A stretch of 64,000 nucleotides of DNA, taken from the NCBI RefSeq assembly GCF_011290505.1, contig NZ_JAANPV010000006.1:232762-296761 (forward strand). The letters run 5' to 3'. Position numbers and translations under genes: made by a program. The DNA is from Paenalcaligenes suwonensis. GTDB taxonomy: Bacteria > Pseudomonadota > Gammaproteobacteria > Burkholderiales > Burkholderiaceae_B. The notes under the pieces are model-generated. The model was not told the DNA's origin. It made no database searches and worked only from the letters and a program-made list of their open reading frames with translations. Positions 54,493 through 61,690 of the stretch are shown in pieces. Numbering within the stretch: the first letter of the stretch is position 1; every line of letters begins with the position of its first letter.

Positions 54493-54816
54493 TCAAAACC
54501 TATAGACGCAACTTGGCTTGCTTGTATTGTCACACTTTGCGTCCCACTTTCCAACAACTCCATGTCCCACTTTCCACGAGTACATAAAGTGGCTTCCTCT
54601 TTCCACCTCATCGCTGCACTTAGCAACTACCCCCTGCTCCTCCAATGACTCAAGTACACGCCTTACTCCTTTACGCAACCTGTCCCTATCAGTTAACGAC
54701 TTCGGCCTCCCTTTACCTACATGATTCACTATCTGAGTCATCCTAAAGCCACGCCCAGGATAAGCAGCCATTAAGTCCATCACCTCTTTTGCGTACTTCA
54801 CCTGAACTCCCTCCAA
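54493..54816 (-). CDS. Winged-helix-like phage protein
   Basis: 107 residues. The central segment (GFRMTQIVNHVGKGRPKSLTD, then LRKGVRRVLESLEEQGVVAK) has the helix pattern of a winged helix-turn-helix. It overlaps the Q-like gene start by 19 bases. It may be a regulator, but no known family is assigned. Confidence 0.55.
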   Translation of the reverse strand: MEGVQVKYAKEVMDLMAAYPGRGFRMTQIVNHVGKGRPKSLTDRDRLRKGVRRVLESLEEQGVVAKCSDEVERGSHFMYSWKVGHGVVGKWDAKCDNTSKPSCVYRF

Positions 54817-55175
54817 ACCTTTTTTCTAAAACTCAACAGCGCTAACTTGTAGTAATCCACTGTTATCCCTATTTTCCTACTGGCTGCTTCTGCTCTGATG
54901 TGGTCAGGCATGTTGCCGTACTCTTTGATGCGCGTGTACTCAGCATGCAGCACCCTGCGGTCCTCGTATGGCAGCAACAGGTATAGGCCCTCTACACGCT
55001 GCGCACGCTCATAGTTCACCGGCGGGTTGTCTTGCTCTTCCTCGTACACATCTTGTAGCGGGTACATGCACTGTCGAGGCTCCTGCACTACCCGACGCGG
55101 ACCGGGCATGCTTCCTAACCAATGCATCCGCGCCCAGTTCTGTATCTCGTACTCGACCCATGAAGGTATTTGCAT
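54798..55175 (-). CDS. Possible late antiterminator Q / RinA-like regulator
   Basis: 125 residues from the ATG just after GGAGGTGTG; its ATG shares TGATG with the previous stop. Late in the sequence, LLLPYEDRRVLHAEYTRIKE and then IRAEAASRKIGITVDYYKLA look like a sigma-region-4 or Q-type DNA-binding pattern. The position, upstream of the late genes on the same strand, is that of lambda Q. No direct evidence of antitermination is seen. Confidence 0.5.
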   Translation of the reverse strand: MQIPSWVEYEIQNWARMHWLGSMPGPRRVVQEPRQCMYPLQDVYEEEQDNPPVNYERAQRVEGLYLLLPYEDRRVLHAEYTRIKEYGNMPDHIRAEAASRKIGITVDYYKLALLSFRKKVWREFR

Positions 55176-55537
55176 CACACCTCCTTGATTTCAATTCCGT
55201 GTACCTGCAGCATCAAAGCGCTTTTGAGTACAAACACATCAGTGCGCACCCCTTTCACATCCTCTACAACCTGAACACCGTCACGCATATAAACAAAGTC
55301 AGCGTAGTAGGTGACAACTCGAACCGCCGTACCATCTGACTTGCGCTGCGTAGGTATCAGCTCGTAGCGTTTCTGTAGCTCAAGATCAGTAATCTCCCCA
55401 GCCTGCAGTAATAGCTTTAGTGCTTGGTACCGCCGAGCCTCTTTCTTGCTATCGAACTTATGACCGTCTACAACCGTTTTAACGTTCTTGTACTTTGGAG
55501 TCTTCTTGCGCCCCCGCGCTGTTATGACTGCTGCCAT
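55175..55537 (-). CDS. DUF1064 protein, predicted PD-(D/E)xK-like nuclease
   Basis: 120 residues from ATG 55537, 5 bases after GGAGG, sharing TGATG with the preceding stop. The DUF1064 pattern is clear: KYKNVKTVVDGHKFDSKKEA, RYELIPTQ, YYADFVYMRDG, VVEDVKGVRTDVF. The DF...EDVK residues resemble a restriction-nuclease fold core, hinting at Holliday-junction or recombination nuclease use. Such genes are usual in phage ninR-like regions. Confidence 0.8.
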   Translation of the reverse strand: MAAVITARGRKKTPKYKNVKTVVDGHKFDSKKEARRYQALKLLLQAGEITDLELQKRYELIPTQRKSDGTAVRVVTYYADFVYMRDGVQVVEDVKGVRTDVFVLKSALMLQVHGIEIKEV

Positions 55538-55983
55538 CACAACCTCCAAGGAATCGGTTTAGTGCGAGCTATTGCATTGAAACGCTTTGGTCTGCCTTTT
55601 TTATCCACCCCAAAATGCTGCAGCGTGTTGCGATACCCTGAATCACGCACTAACTCTAAATACTGCTCGGCAGTCCTAGGTGAGCCATCCTTACCCCACC
55701 AGCACGCTATTACTGGCTGACACTGCTCAAGCTGCTCTATAGCCTTTACTCGCACTTCATCGCATAAATCGCCTGACTTAAAGTGTGGGTCTAGAAAAAG
55801 CACATCTACACCACCGCCACCTAAGTTTCTTGCCTTGGCCTCACACTCTCGTGACCCTACTGGATCGCTCCACCAAAATGGATGAAAGAAAACAAAACCA
55901 ATAGCCGCAGACGACTCATCCCACTGCTTGCGGTACCCAATCCTTCTGCTGCCATCAGCAGTGAAAATATAGCCCTCGTTCAC
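55537..55983 (-). CDS. DUF1643-like phage protein
   Basis: 148 residues. It contains SRRIGYRKQWDESSAAIGFV, VDVLFLDPHFKSGD, a PVIACWWGKDG motif and LQHFGVDKKGRPKRF, a spacing like that of DUF1643. The function of that family is unknown. Its ATG overlaps the P-like gene stop by 4 bases. Confidence 0.6.
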   Translation of the reverse strand: MNEGYIFTADGSRRIGYRKQWDESSAAIGFVFFHPFWWSDPVGSRECEAKARNLGGGGVDVLFLDPHFKSGDLCDEVRVKAIEQLEQCQPVIACWWGKDGSPRTAEQYLELVRDSGYRNTLQHFGVDKKGRPKRFNAIARTKPIPWRL

Positions 55984-56711
55984 GCACGCACCTCTGCTGG
56001 AATGGCTATGCCGCGTTTCTCAGCTACTTCAATAGCATTCTGCAAGGAACGCATCGCTACATGCTTATGGTTTTTAAACACCCTATGCACCCAATCTAAG
56101 CCTCGGTTGTTGTTTACAGCGCCCCCGACCATGCTCATAACTTTCTTGTTTTCCTTAATGGCCTCTGCCTTGCTTACCACAGGAGGTGGCAGCGCCTTAA
56201 CGGGTGCCGGTATCTCAGGCCATGACTTCTTAGCCAACTGTGCCGCTAATGCTTTCTTCCAGCGCTCCTGCATGCCTACGTATGAGCCGTTCATGATGTC
56301 GTGCTGACCGGCCGCTACCGCCGCAAAGAAGATGGCTGGGTGTGAATACGTGAAGTTCTCGCCCTTAGCTCTGGCCTGCATGCCTGCAACAGCCTCATGA
56401 AATGCAGTGCTTGGCTCCAAGTATGGTCGGCAAGCTCCAAGAAACTCTGTGAGGCTAGGCGGCTTAGGAAACATTGTCCGGCAACCCTTCAGCCCTGTAG
56501 CGATGTCGTCCGGCTTGATGCCTTCGTCTGCAAACGCCTCTGCCCATGAGATTTCCCAATCGGTGATTGCATCCATGTCCGTGAAATTGGCTTTCCAGAG
56601 GTACGGATACATGCCATTAAACCGACCGTACAAGTGCTCCATCAGCGTTTTGCCTTCCAGCTTCGCCACTGGCACCAACCAAGGGTTTTCCTGTTCAAAC
56701 GTCGATAACAT
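55980..56711 (-). CDS. Replication protein P-like (helicase loader)
   Basis: 243 residues from ATG 56711, 6 bases after GGAGG; an ATG two codons earlier overlaps the site. MEHLYGRFNGMYPYLWKANF followed by a conserved Trp/Ala segment and a PPSLTEFLGACRP motif are features of lambda P-type proteins. These bring host DnaB to the phage origin. The order with the O-like frames upstream is as in lambda. It overlaps the preceding frame by 17 bases. Confidence 0.75.
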   Translation of the reverse strand: MLSTFEQENPWLVPVAKLEGKTLMEHLYGRFNGMYPYLWKANFTDMDAITDWEISWAEAFADEGIKPDDIATGLKGCRTMFPKPPSLTEFLGACRPYLEPSTAFHEAVAGMQARAKGENFTYSHPAIFFAAVAAGQHDIMNGSYVGMQERWKKALAAQLAKKSWPEIPAPVKALPPPVVSKAEAIKENKKVMSMVGGAVNNNRGLDWVHRVFKNHKHVAMRSLQNAIEVAEKRGIAIPAEVRA

Positions 56712-57171
56712 TTTCATCCTCCACTGGTTCTTGCTCTCCACCACGCTCTTCGCGACGACGACGCATTGCCTCGGACGCATTAAACTTCCCACCACTTGGT
56801 GCTGTCTTCGGTTGGTCTTTAAGCTCAAACAGCCCCGTCCAACCACGTTCAATGCTTTGGTTTACAACCTTGGTGATGTCATTGCCTGCTGCTCGTAGCT
56901 TCCCCAGTGTGTCCACAGAAAGCTCTTTGGCATCCATGGTCCATTTCTTACCCGACACTTTTTTTCTGTACCTATCCCACTTTTCCCAAAGCTCAACCGG
57001 TAACCAATCCGGTAATTCCAAATCCTCAGTGCGTGCTTTGCGCGCCTTTGGTGGTTCTATTACGGTTCCTTGATGGTTATTGATGGTTATGGGTGCAGGA
57101 TTTGCGGGGGGTAGGTGTGTAATTGTCCGCTTTGATCGTGTACACGTTTGAACGACCATTACGATCAGCAA
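56695..57171 (-). CDS. Initiator O-like protein, C-terminal part (frame-shifted from 57077-57376)
   Basis: The ORF spans 158 codons, but only the part after about codon 17 looks like protein. LELPDWLPVELWEKWDRYRK, then KELSVDTLGKLRAAGNDITK and QSIERGWTGLFELK are the C-terminal half of phage O/DnaT-like replication proteins. The N-terminal half is in another frame. The two would fuse if the C6 tract at 57106-57111 had five bases. Either the gene is mutated, or there is a sequence error or frameshift. No ribosome site fits an internal start. Confidence 0.7.
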   Translation of the reverse strand: MLIVMVVQTCTRSKRTITHLPPANPAPITINNHQGTVIEPPKARKARTEDLELPDWLPVELWEKWDRYRKKVSGKKWTMDAKELSVDTLGKLRAAGNDITKVVNQSIERGWTGLFELKDQPKTAPSGGKFNASEAMRRRREERGGEQEPVEDENVIDV

Positions 57172-57376
57172 CTACCAAAATGCCAACCTGTTGCAAAAAC
57201 TTAATTGCGTTCTGTACCGCACGCTCAGATAAGCAAGTACGCACAGCAATGTAGGCAACCGAAGGCCAGCACACACCATCGTCATTGGCGTTATCAGCCA
57301 AGCTAATCAATACTGCCTTCTGACTCGCATTCATGCCCTGTAAAGGCCAACATTGCGTCATGATGATGGTGCTCAT
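57077..57376 (-). CDS. Initiator O-like protein, N-terminal helix-turn-helix part
   Basis: 99 residues. QCWPLQGMNASQKAVLISLA, then GVCWPSVAYIAVRTCLSERA and QNAIKFLQQVGILVVADRNG are a winged helix-turn-helix typical of phage O-type initiators. The frame ends in TPTPRKSCTHNHQ just after a C6 tract. The C-terminal half of such proteins continues at once in the +1 frame. An ATGA overlap links it to the upstream gene. Confidence 0.75.
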   Translation of the reverse strand: MSTIIMTQCWPLQGMNASQKAVLISLADNANDDGVCWPSVAYIAVRTCLSERAVQNAIKFLQQVGILVVADRNGRSNVYTIKADNYTPTPRKSCTHNHQ

Positions 57377-57717
57377 ACAACCCTCACATACGTTCTAACT
57401 GGATGACCCTTGGTGTAGCGGCAGATAGATGGCATAAAGCCAATGTTATGCACCAAGCGGCGTTTAACAGCCAAGCGAGCCACCGCCCCCCAAGCGTTTG
57501 AGCTTGGCGGTACCAGATCAGGATGATGCTCGGCTACGTACAAACGAAAGTGCGTAATAGTGAATTGCTCGTCCTGCTTGCGCACCCATGCCTCAAACAA
57601 AGACATAATGCGATCGCTCCAATTAGGCGTAACGAAGTCAGCATGGTCTTTTGCCAACGCTATTCCTTCATCAGCCAATTGCTTGCCTGTGAGTTTTATT
57701 GGTATCATTTGAGTCAT
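57373..57717 (-). CDS. Phage early protein of unknown function
   Basis: 114 residues from ATG 57717 with GGAGG 5 bases upstream. The text FRLYVAEHHPDLVPPSSNAW followed by RLVHNIGFMPSICRYTKGHP resembles proteins seen in other betaproteobacterial prophages beside replication genes. It may fold as a small winged helix. Overlaps of 4 bases on both sides suggest tight coupling. Confidence 0.6.
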   Translation of the reverse strand: MTQMIPIKLTGKQLADEGIALAKDHADFVTPNWSDRIMSLFEAWVRKQDEQFTITHFRLYVAEHHPDLVPPSSNAWGAVARLAVKRRLVHNIGFMPSICRYTKGHPVRTYVRVV

Positions 57718-58262
57718 TCAAACCTCCGGTTGTTTTGAATCGCGCCCAGAACTGTCCCCACAGCTGCTGGGTTTTCTTTTTTCATGCCTGCAGCTTCTAG
57801 CGCTGCCTCTGGCACATTTACACCACGCGCTAGTAGCATCTGTATGCACTCGCGTAGTAAATCCATTTGCTTTCCGTAACGAGCCTCAAACTGGCCCTTA
57901 TGCGGATGAACGGCAATGCGACCAGGTGCACCGGTACCGTGCTGGTGGTTACCTGCTGATAGTGGCAACACCAACCAGTGCGCGTTAGGCTTTGTTCGCC
58001 CATCAATGTGATGAATGCTCACCATCGGATCAAAGAAACCATCCTTCAAGCTGGCGATACAGCCCAAGCTAGCCATCTGATCGTGAAAGCGCTTCTGCTC
58101 TACTGTCACCGGACGACCTCTCATGCCACGCGATGACATAGGCTTCTTCTTGCTAGTCGTGGACTTTTGGGGGCGGTTCATGCCTCCCTTTGGTTCCCAC
58201 GGTTTCTTAGCGCGTAGTGGTTTCTTGCTGGCCCGTAGAGTGCTGTTCCATGCTTTACTCAT
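57714..58262 (-). CDS. Ref-type RecA-dependent HNH nuclease
   Basis: 182 residues. A long basic N-terminal tail (about 60 residues) precedes an HNH-type domain (FHDQMASLGCIASLKDGFFD, then SIHHIDGRTKPNAHW and a LPLSAGNHQHGTG motif). This is the layout of phage P1 Ref, which cuts DNA at RecA-bound D-loops and enhances recombination. Early phage genes near replication genes often include it. The zinc-binding or catalytic His residues are present. Confidence 0.8.
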   Translation of the reverse strand: MSKAWNSTLRASKKPLRAKKPWEPKGGMNRPQKSTTSKKKPMSSRGMRGRPVTVEQKRFHDQMASLGCIASLKDGFFDPMVSIHHIDGRTKPNAHWLVLPLSAGNHQHGTGAPGRIAVHPHKGQFEARYGKQMDLLRECIQMLLARGVNVPEAALEAAGMKKENPAAVGTVLGAIQNNRRFE

Positions 58263-58264
58263 AG

Positions 58265-58552
58265 CTACACACCCGCTGCTGCTTTCAAAGACGATGGCAA
58301 CGTAAATGCCAGCCCCTTTCTAGCTATCAAACGCACAAAATCAGCCGGTGGCAGCTTCGCTAAGCTATCGACACCAGTTGCTTCATAAATTGCAGCCTTG
58401 ATCGCAAAAGTACGGCTTGCCTTGTCTTGGTCATGATTCACACCAAAGGCTTTGGCTACGCGTGGATTGTTAAACCAACCTAGTTTGAATAGGTCGGTGT
58501 AGTCGGTACCATAAGGTGGCTTTGCGCCCCCAATGAAGCTGGATTTAGTCAT
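58265..58552 (-). CDS. Small phage protein of unknown function
   Basis: 95 residues. It includes KLGWFNNPRVAKAFGVNHDQ and KASRTFAIKAAIYEATGVDS, helical with basic residues, and no clear known motif. It ends 3 bases from the Ref gene and overlaps the next gene by 8 bases. Confidence 0.55.
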   Translation of the reverse strand: MTKSSFIGGAKPPYGTDYTDLFKLGWFNNPRVAKAFGVNHDQDKASRTFAIKAAIYEATGVDSLAKLPPADFVRLIARKGLAFTLPSSLKAAAGV

Positions 58553-59123
58553 TTGGTACTACCATCCCTCTTTTAAACATCACCTCTTCAAGAGAAGCCC
58601 TTGCTCCTCGAGCAGTGCCAATTGCTTCACACAGCTCTTTATGTGCATTGAAATGAGCTTCCTCAGACGAGTTTTCACTTAGCGCAATCAGTGCCAGCGT
58701 CGCTTCGGTATTTTCTTTAAGCACAACTTGCGCTTTCTTATTTGCATCAAACTCCCCATCCGGACACGACATCATCATTCGTGGCGAATAACCGAATGGA
58801 CGCAGAATTTCACACACATAGCCATAACGCAGATCGTTAGGCATTGCTGCCAGAACAGACTGCTCAAAGTTCATTGGCATAAAGTTGGATTCTTTGGTTT
58901 TGTCATCCAGCCAGCGGAAAATACGATCAGCTGCGTTCTTCGCCAACGTGAACGGGTCGCCATTGGTTTCAAAGCGAATACCTGTTACCTCGGGCATACC
59001 AAATTTCTGGTGCGCTTCCACAATTGCCAGCGCAACAGCCTCCCTACTTCCCACACGAACACGCCATAGATCCACAAAGTGCATCAGCGTTGCTAATTTC
59101 GAGCGGTGCGATTCATTTCGCAT
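58545..59123 (-). CDS. Phage early regulatory-like protein (YdaT-like)
   Basis: 192 residues from ATG 59123, 9 bases after AGGA; earlier starts are weaker. The N-terminal part (KLATLMHFVDLWRVRVGSRE, then VALAIVEAHQKFGMPEVTGI) resembles YdaT-type proteins of lambdoid phages. The later NADRIFRWLDDKTKESNFMP-like region (AADRIFRWLDD) also occurs in other prophages of this bacterial group. Its place directly after cro is where CII or YdaT genes occur. The function is not settled. Confidence 0.55.
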   Translation of the reverse strand: MRNESHRSKLATLMHFVDLWRVRVGSREAVALAIVEAHQKFGMPEVTGIRFETNGDPFTLAKNAADRIFRWLDDKTKESNFMPMNFEQSVLAAMPNDLRYGYVCEILRPFGYSPRMMMSCPDGEFDANKKAQVVLKENTEATLALIALSENSSEEAHFNAHKELCEAIGTARGARASLEEVMFKRGMVVPND

Positions 59124-59189
59124 GACCATGATTCCTGTGTTGAGTAAAGTGCTTTCATGCACATAAATGAATAGATAGGGAGCTAACCC

Positions 59190-59360
59190 ATGACCCAGAC
59201 CGAACGCTTACTACAACAAGCCAAATCAATCTGCGCTGGCGTCACTGAAAACTCAGAAATCAGTGACCAACTACTGTGCTCTGTCTTTGAGCGGTTATGT
59301 CTTGAGCAGGACATGCGAGAACCTACTGAACCGCTCCAACACTCGCATGACCTGCATTAA
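59190..59360 (+). CDS. Small phage ORF with good ribosome site
   Basis: 56 residues from ATG 59190, with GGGAG 8 bases upstream. The protein is MTQTERLLQQAKSICAGVTE followed by a mostly acidic helix. It is divergent from the early leftward genes. No family is recognised. The strong site supports translation despite the size. Confidence 0.5.
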   Translation: MTQTERLLQQAKSICAGVTENSEISDQLLCSVFERLCLEQDMREPTEPLQHSHDLH

Positions 59361-59429
59361 TGGGTGGTCAATCCCAGTCGGGTATATTCAGAGATTCCAA
59401 TAACCAAACTTTTCCCAAAGGAATTGACC

Positions 59430-59693
59430 ATGAGTGAAATCGACTCCGATAAAAAACCAAACCTATCCGGATTAGCTCAGCTCGCTGCTAGAGTTGATGC
59501 TCTATTGCTGATAAATGCGGTGCTCATCGACGCAGCGAAAGACCAACCGTTGATGAAAGAGAAGATTCAGGCGGCATACAACGCACACATGAACAATCTA
59601 CAAAAAGAGGGCAGGAAAGATCTTTTTGAACCCCTGATACAGCACGAGCTAAAGAAGTTTGTTCCGTCAGCTCTCGTACCACCAGCGAGGTAA
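59430..59693 (+). CDS. Small phage protein of unknown function
   Basis: 87 residues from ATG 59430, 8 bases after AAAGGA; the upstream frame lacks a site. The helical sequence (GLAQLAARVDALLLINAVLI) has no known motif. It runs convergent to cro, and a possible antisense frame covers it on the other strand. It may be paired with the 59190 gene as a small accessory unit. Confidence 0.5.
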   Translation: MSEIDSDKKPNLSGLAQLAARVDALLLINAVLIDAAKDQPLMKEKIQAAYNAHMNNLQKEGRKDLFEPLIQHELKKFVPSALVPPAR

Positions 59694-59746
59694 CCCAAAG
59701 CTCTAGCGCGGGTCGGATCAACCACAGAACAAAACGAGCATATAAA

Positions 59747-59983
59747 TTACGCATGACTGGACTCCTTGGGGGTGGACTGGTTTGTTTTATCTGTAATTAG
59801 TTGCCTTGCTACTCTCGGCCACTGAGATGGATTCTCCAGTGCTATGGCCGCAATAACTCGATCCGCAATCGCCGGAGTCAGGTCATCTGGCCACTTCATG
59901 ACAGCCTGGTACGTGATACCTATTTTTTGGGCAGCCAGCGATACTGAGCCACCAAGAAGTTTGATTGCGGTTTCTTTTTTCAT
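59747..59983 (-). CDS. Cro-like repressor (YdaS/Cro family)
   Basis: 78 residues from ATG 59983. The helix-turn-helix is GGSVSLAAQKIGITYQAVMK, the pattern of YdaS/Cro. It is divergent from cI across the OR cluster. By family role it would turn off cI early in lytic growth. A leaderless or short-leader start follows the operators. Confidence 0.8.
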   Translation of the reverse strand: MKKETAIKLLGGSVSLAAQKIGITYQAVMKWPDDLTPAIADRVIAAIALENPSQWPRVARQLITDKTNQSTPKESSHA

Positions 59984-59991
59984 GCACAAAT

Positions 59992-60060
59992 TGAACCATA
60001 GTTCATGTTATTTCGCAACTATAGTTCTCAACTATTAGCTTATATTTCAACCATGGTTGA
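59992..60060. promoter_or_regulatory. OR operator cluster between cro and cI
   Basis: Three related palindromes are seen: TGAACCATAGTTCA (59992-60005), AACTATAGTT (60017-60026) and TCAACCATGGTTGA (60047-60060), with a half-site ACTATTAG near 60031. The consensus is roughly GAACYATRGTTC. A TATATT at 60041-60046 fits a rightward -10. The third palindrome spans the cI start codon. Confidence 0.8.
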
Positions 60061-60757
60061 TTACTCAGAAAGACTCGTTTGGGCAATGAAACGCGCTGGC
60101 GCTGATGAGCGCTGGCTATCAGGCCGTCTAGGTGTTTCATATCAAGCTGTAAAAAAAGTCGTGGATGGCAAGTCGTCAGCACTAAACGCCGCTAATAATT
60201 CATTTGCAGCAAGACTTCTTGGCGTCAACAGCGACTGGCTTGCTACTGGGGATGGCGAACCCGAGTCGGAGCCTAGCAATGAGGTAATCCCTGTAACGCG
60301 AAACCTGCCCATCCCATCTGGATACGTCCGCTTGGAGCATCTATCACCGCAACCCTCAATGGGTAATGGGATGCTGTCCAGCGAGGCTGTGCAGGTAGTT
60401 CAGCACTTAGATGTTTTAGAGCGTTGGGCACGTGCGGAGCTAGGCACAACCAATCCTGAACGCGTAAAAATCATGACCGGTGTTGGCAGAAGTATGCAGC
60501 CCACTATCCACCATGAAGATCTAGTTTTTGTCGATGTTAGTTTGCGAGAAATCGATCGCGAGGGGTTGTACGTACTAGATGTTGCTGGTCGATTTATATT
60601 GAAACGAGCAAGAATACTCGCCAGCGGTACTTTAATTATCAGTAGCGATAACAAGGATGAGTACCCAGACGAGGAGCGCTATGACCTTAGAACCGCATCA
60701 GACACAATAATAGTATGCGCAAAAGTTCTGGCTTGGTGGACTCTTCGTAAGGGGTAG
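60053..60757 (+). CDS. CI-like repressor with S24 peptidase domain
   Basis: 234 residues from ATG 60053 within an operator. The N-terminal helix-turn-helix (LSGRLGVSYQAVKKVVDGKS) is followed by a linker and a LexA-like S24 domain (TGVGRSMQPTIHHEDLVFVD with the catalytic Ser, then RFILKRARI with the Lys). It should maintain lysogeny by binding OR and OL. The linker shows no Ala-Gly or Cys-Gly pair, so RecA-linked self-cleavage is not assured. No ribosome site precedes the ATG; a leaderless message, as from lambda PRM, is likely. Confidence 0.85.
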   Translation: MVDYSERLVWAMKRAGADERWLSGRLGVSYQAVKKVVDGKSSALNAANNSFAARLLGVNSDWLATGDGEPESEPSNEVIPVTRNLPIPSGYVRLEHLSPQPSMGNGMLSSEAVQVVQHLDVLERWARAELGTTNPERVKIMTGVGRSMQPTIHHEDLVFVDVSLREIDREGLYVLDVAGRFILKRARILASGTLIISSDNKDEYPDEERYDLRTASDTIIVCAKVLAWWTLRKG

Positions 60758-60858
60758 CCACCCAGCAGTAACACCGCGCAGAAGGTCGGATTATGCGCCC
60801 TATGTTGAGAATATAACTAGATTTAGTTGGTGTTTCATTAATAGCAAACATCAACAAG

Positions 60859-60874
60859 TTTACTTAAAAGTAAA
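60859..60874. promoter_or_regulatory. Operator-like palindrome before the toxin gene
   Basis: TTTACTTAAAAGTAAA has 7-base arms and an AA centre. It lies 2 bases before the toxin ATG, in the 119-base gap after cI. It differs from the CI operators, so the antitoxin is the likely binder. Confidence 0.5.
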
Positions 60875-60876
60875 AT

Positions 60877-61290
60877 ATGACATGCTATACTGTAATCAGC
60901 AAAAGCACTTCACCCTCAACCGTGAGGGAGGTTCGTGCTTACACCGAGATTAGAGATAGCTTTCAGCATGACATTCCTGTGCTGACATTTCTTGAACAAA
61001 TGAGTAAGCAGTCCGAGCACTCAGCGCATGTTAAAAAGTTCAAAATAATGTTTAAGCGTTTTGCTGACCAAGGTCACGCAGGCCTAACTAGTGAAATGTT
61101 TCATCAAGCCGGAACCGTTGGCAAGCTAACAGTTATGCGATTCTCGAGCGGCAGCTTAAGGGTATATTGCTTTTACGATGGCCCGCATATAGTTTTAGCA
61201 CACGCCGCCCTAAAGAAATCTCAAAAAACCAGCGACTCTGACCTAAATAGTGCAGCAGCCGTTGAGAAAAAGTACAACCAAGGAGTTTAA
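60877..61290 (+). CDS. HigB/RelE-type toxin (Gp49-like)
   Basis: 137 residues. The core VLTFLEQMSKQSEHSAHVKK, GTVGKLTVMRFSSGSLRVYC and HAALKKSQKT match the Gp49/HigB toxin family (the E-RF-x-R-V-YF and KK-x-QKT-type ends are kept). Such toxins cut mRNA on the ribosome. It is encoded before its antitoxin, as in higBA modules. It starts a three-gene set with HigA-like and SecB-like proteins. The N-terminal 20 residues are extra relative to the core. Confidence 0.8.
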   Translation: MTCYTVISKSTSPSTVREVRAYTEIRDSFQHDIPVLTFLEQMSKQSEHSAHVKKFKIMFKRFADQGHAGLTSEMFHQAGTVGKLTVMRFSSGSLRVYCFYDGPHIVLAHAALKKSQKTSDSDLNSAAAVEKKYNQGV

Positions 61291-61291
61291 T

Positions 61292-61690
61292 ATGAGCACG
61301 CCTACCCCCAACGAGCTTCAATGGTTTTTATCCTCAGACGAATCATCTTTTGAGGCATTGAAGGTGGAGATAGCCGTTCAAATTGAAAAGGCCCTTGATG
61401 AGAATAATTTCTCACGATCTGATTTGGCCAAGCTAACTAATAGATCAAGGTCTTGGGTAACTAAGGTTATGAGCGGAGACTCCAATCTAACCCTGGAAAC
61501 TCTTTGTTTACTAGCTGGTGCATTAAAAAAAGAAATTCTCGTAGAGTTTGTGGATGCCGAACCTTTAAAGACAATACCCATTAAATATGAGTATTCTTTC
61601 AAAAACAAGCGACATGATTCATTAAAGACCATTACACCTAAGCTTCTGGATACCGTAGATACTGTTTTTGAGATGCACTGCCATGAGTGA
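61292..61690 (+). CDS. HigA-type antitoxin (XRE family) with C-terminal extension
   Basis: 132 residues from ATG 61292, 6 bases after AAGGAG. An XRE helix-turn-helix occupies about residues 44-78 (FSRSDLAKLTNRSRSWVTKV, then SNLTLETLCLLAGALKKEIL). The last 45 or so residues (VDAEPLKTIPIKYEYSFKNK and beyond) form an extension like the chaperone-addiction tail of TAC antitoxins. It neutralises the upstream toxin and probably represses the operon. It overlaps the SecB-like gene by 8 bases. Confidence 0.8.
   Translation: MSTPTPNELQWFLSSDESSFEALKVEIAVQIEKALDENNFSRSDLAKLTNRSRSWVTKVMSGDSNLTLETLCLLAGALKKEILVEFVDAEPLKTIPIKYEYSFKNKRHDSLKTITPKLLDTVDTVFEMHCHE

Noticed and set aside
59524..59754. Minus-strand frame overlapping the cro stop
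   Set aside because: It is antisense to a frame with a better ribosome site (59430-59693). It is kept only as a low-interest finding, not as a feature.
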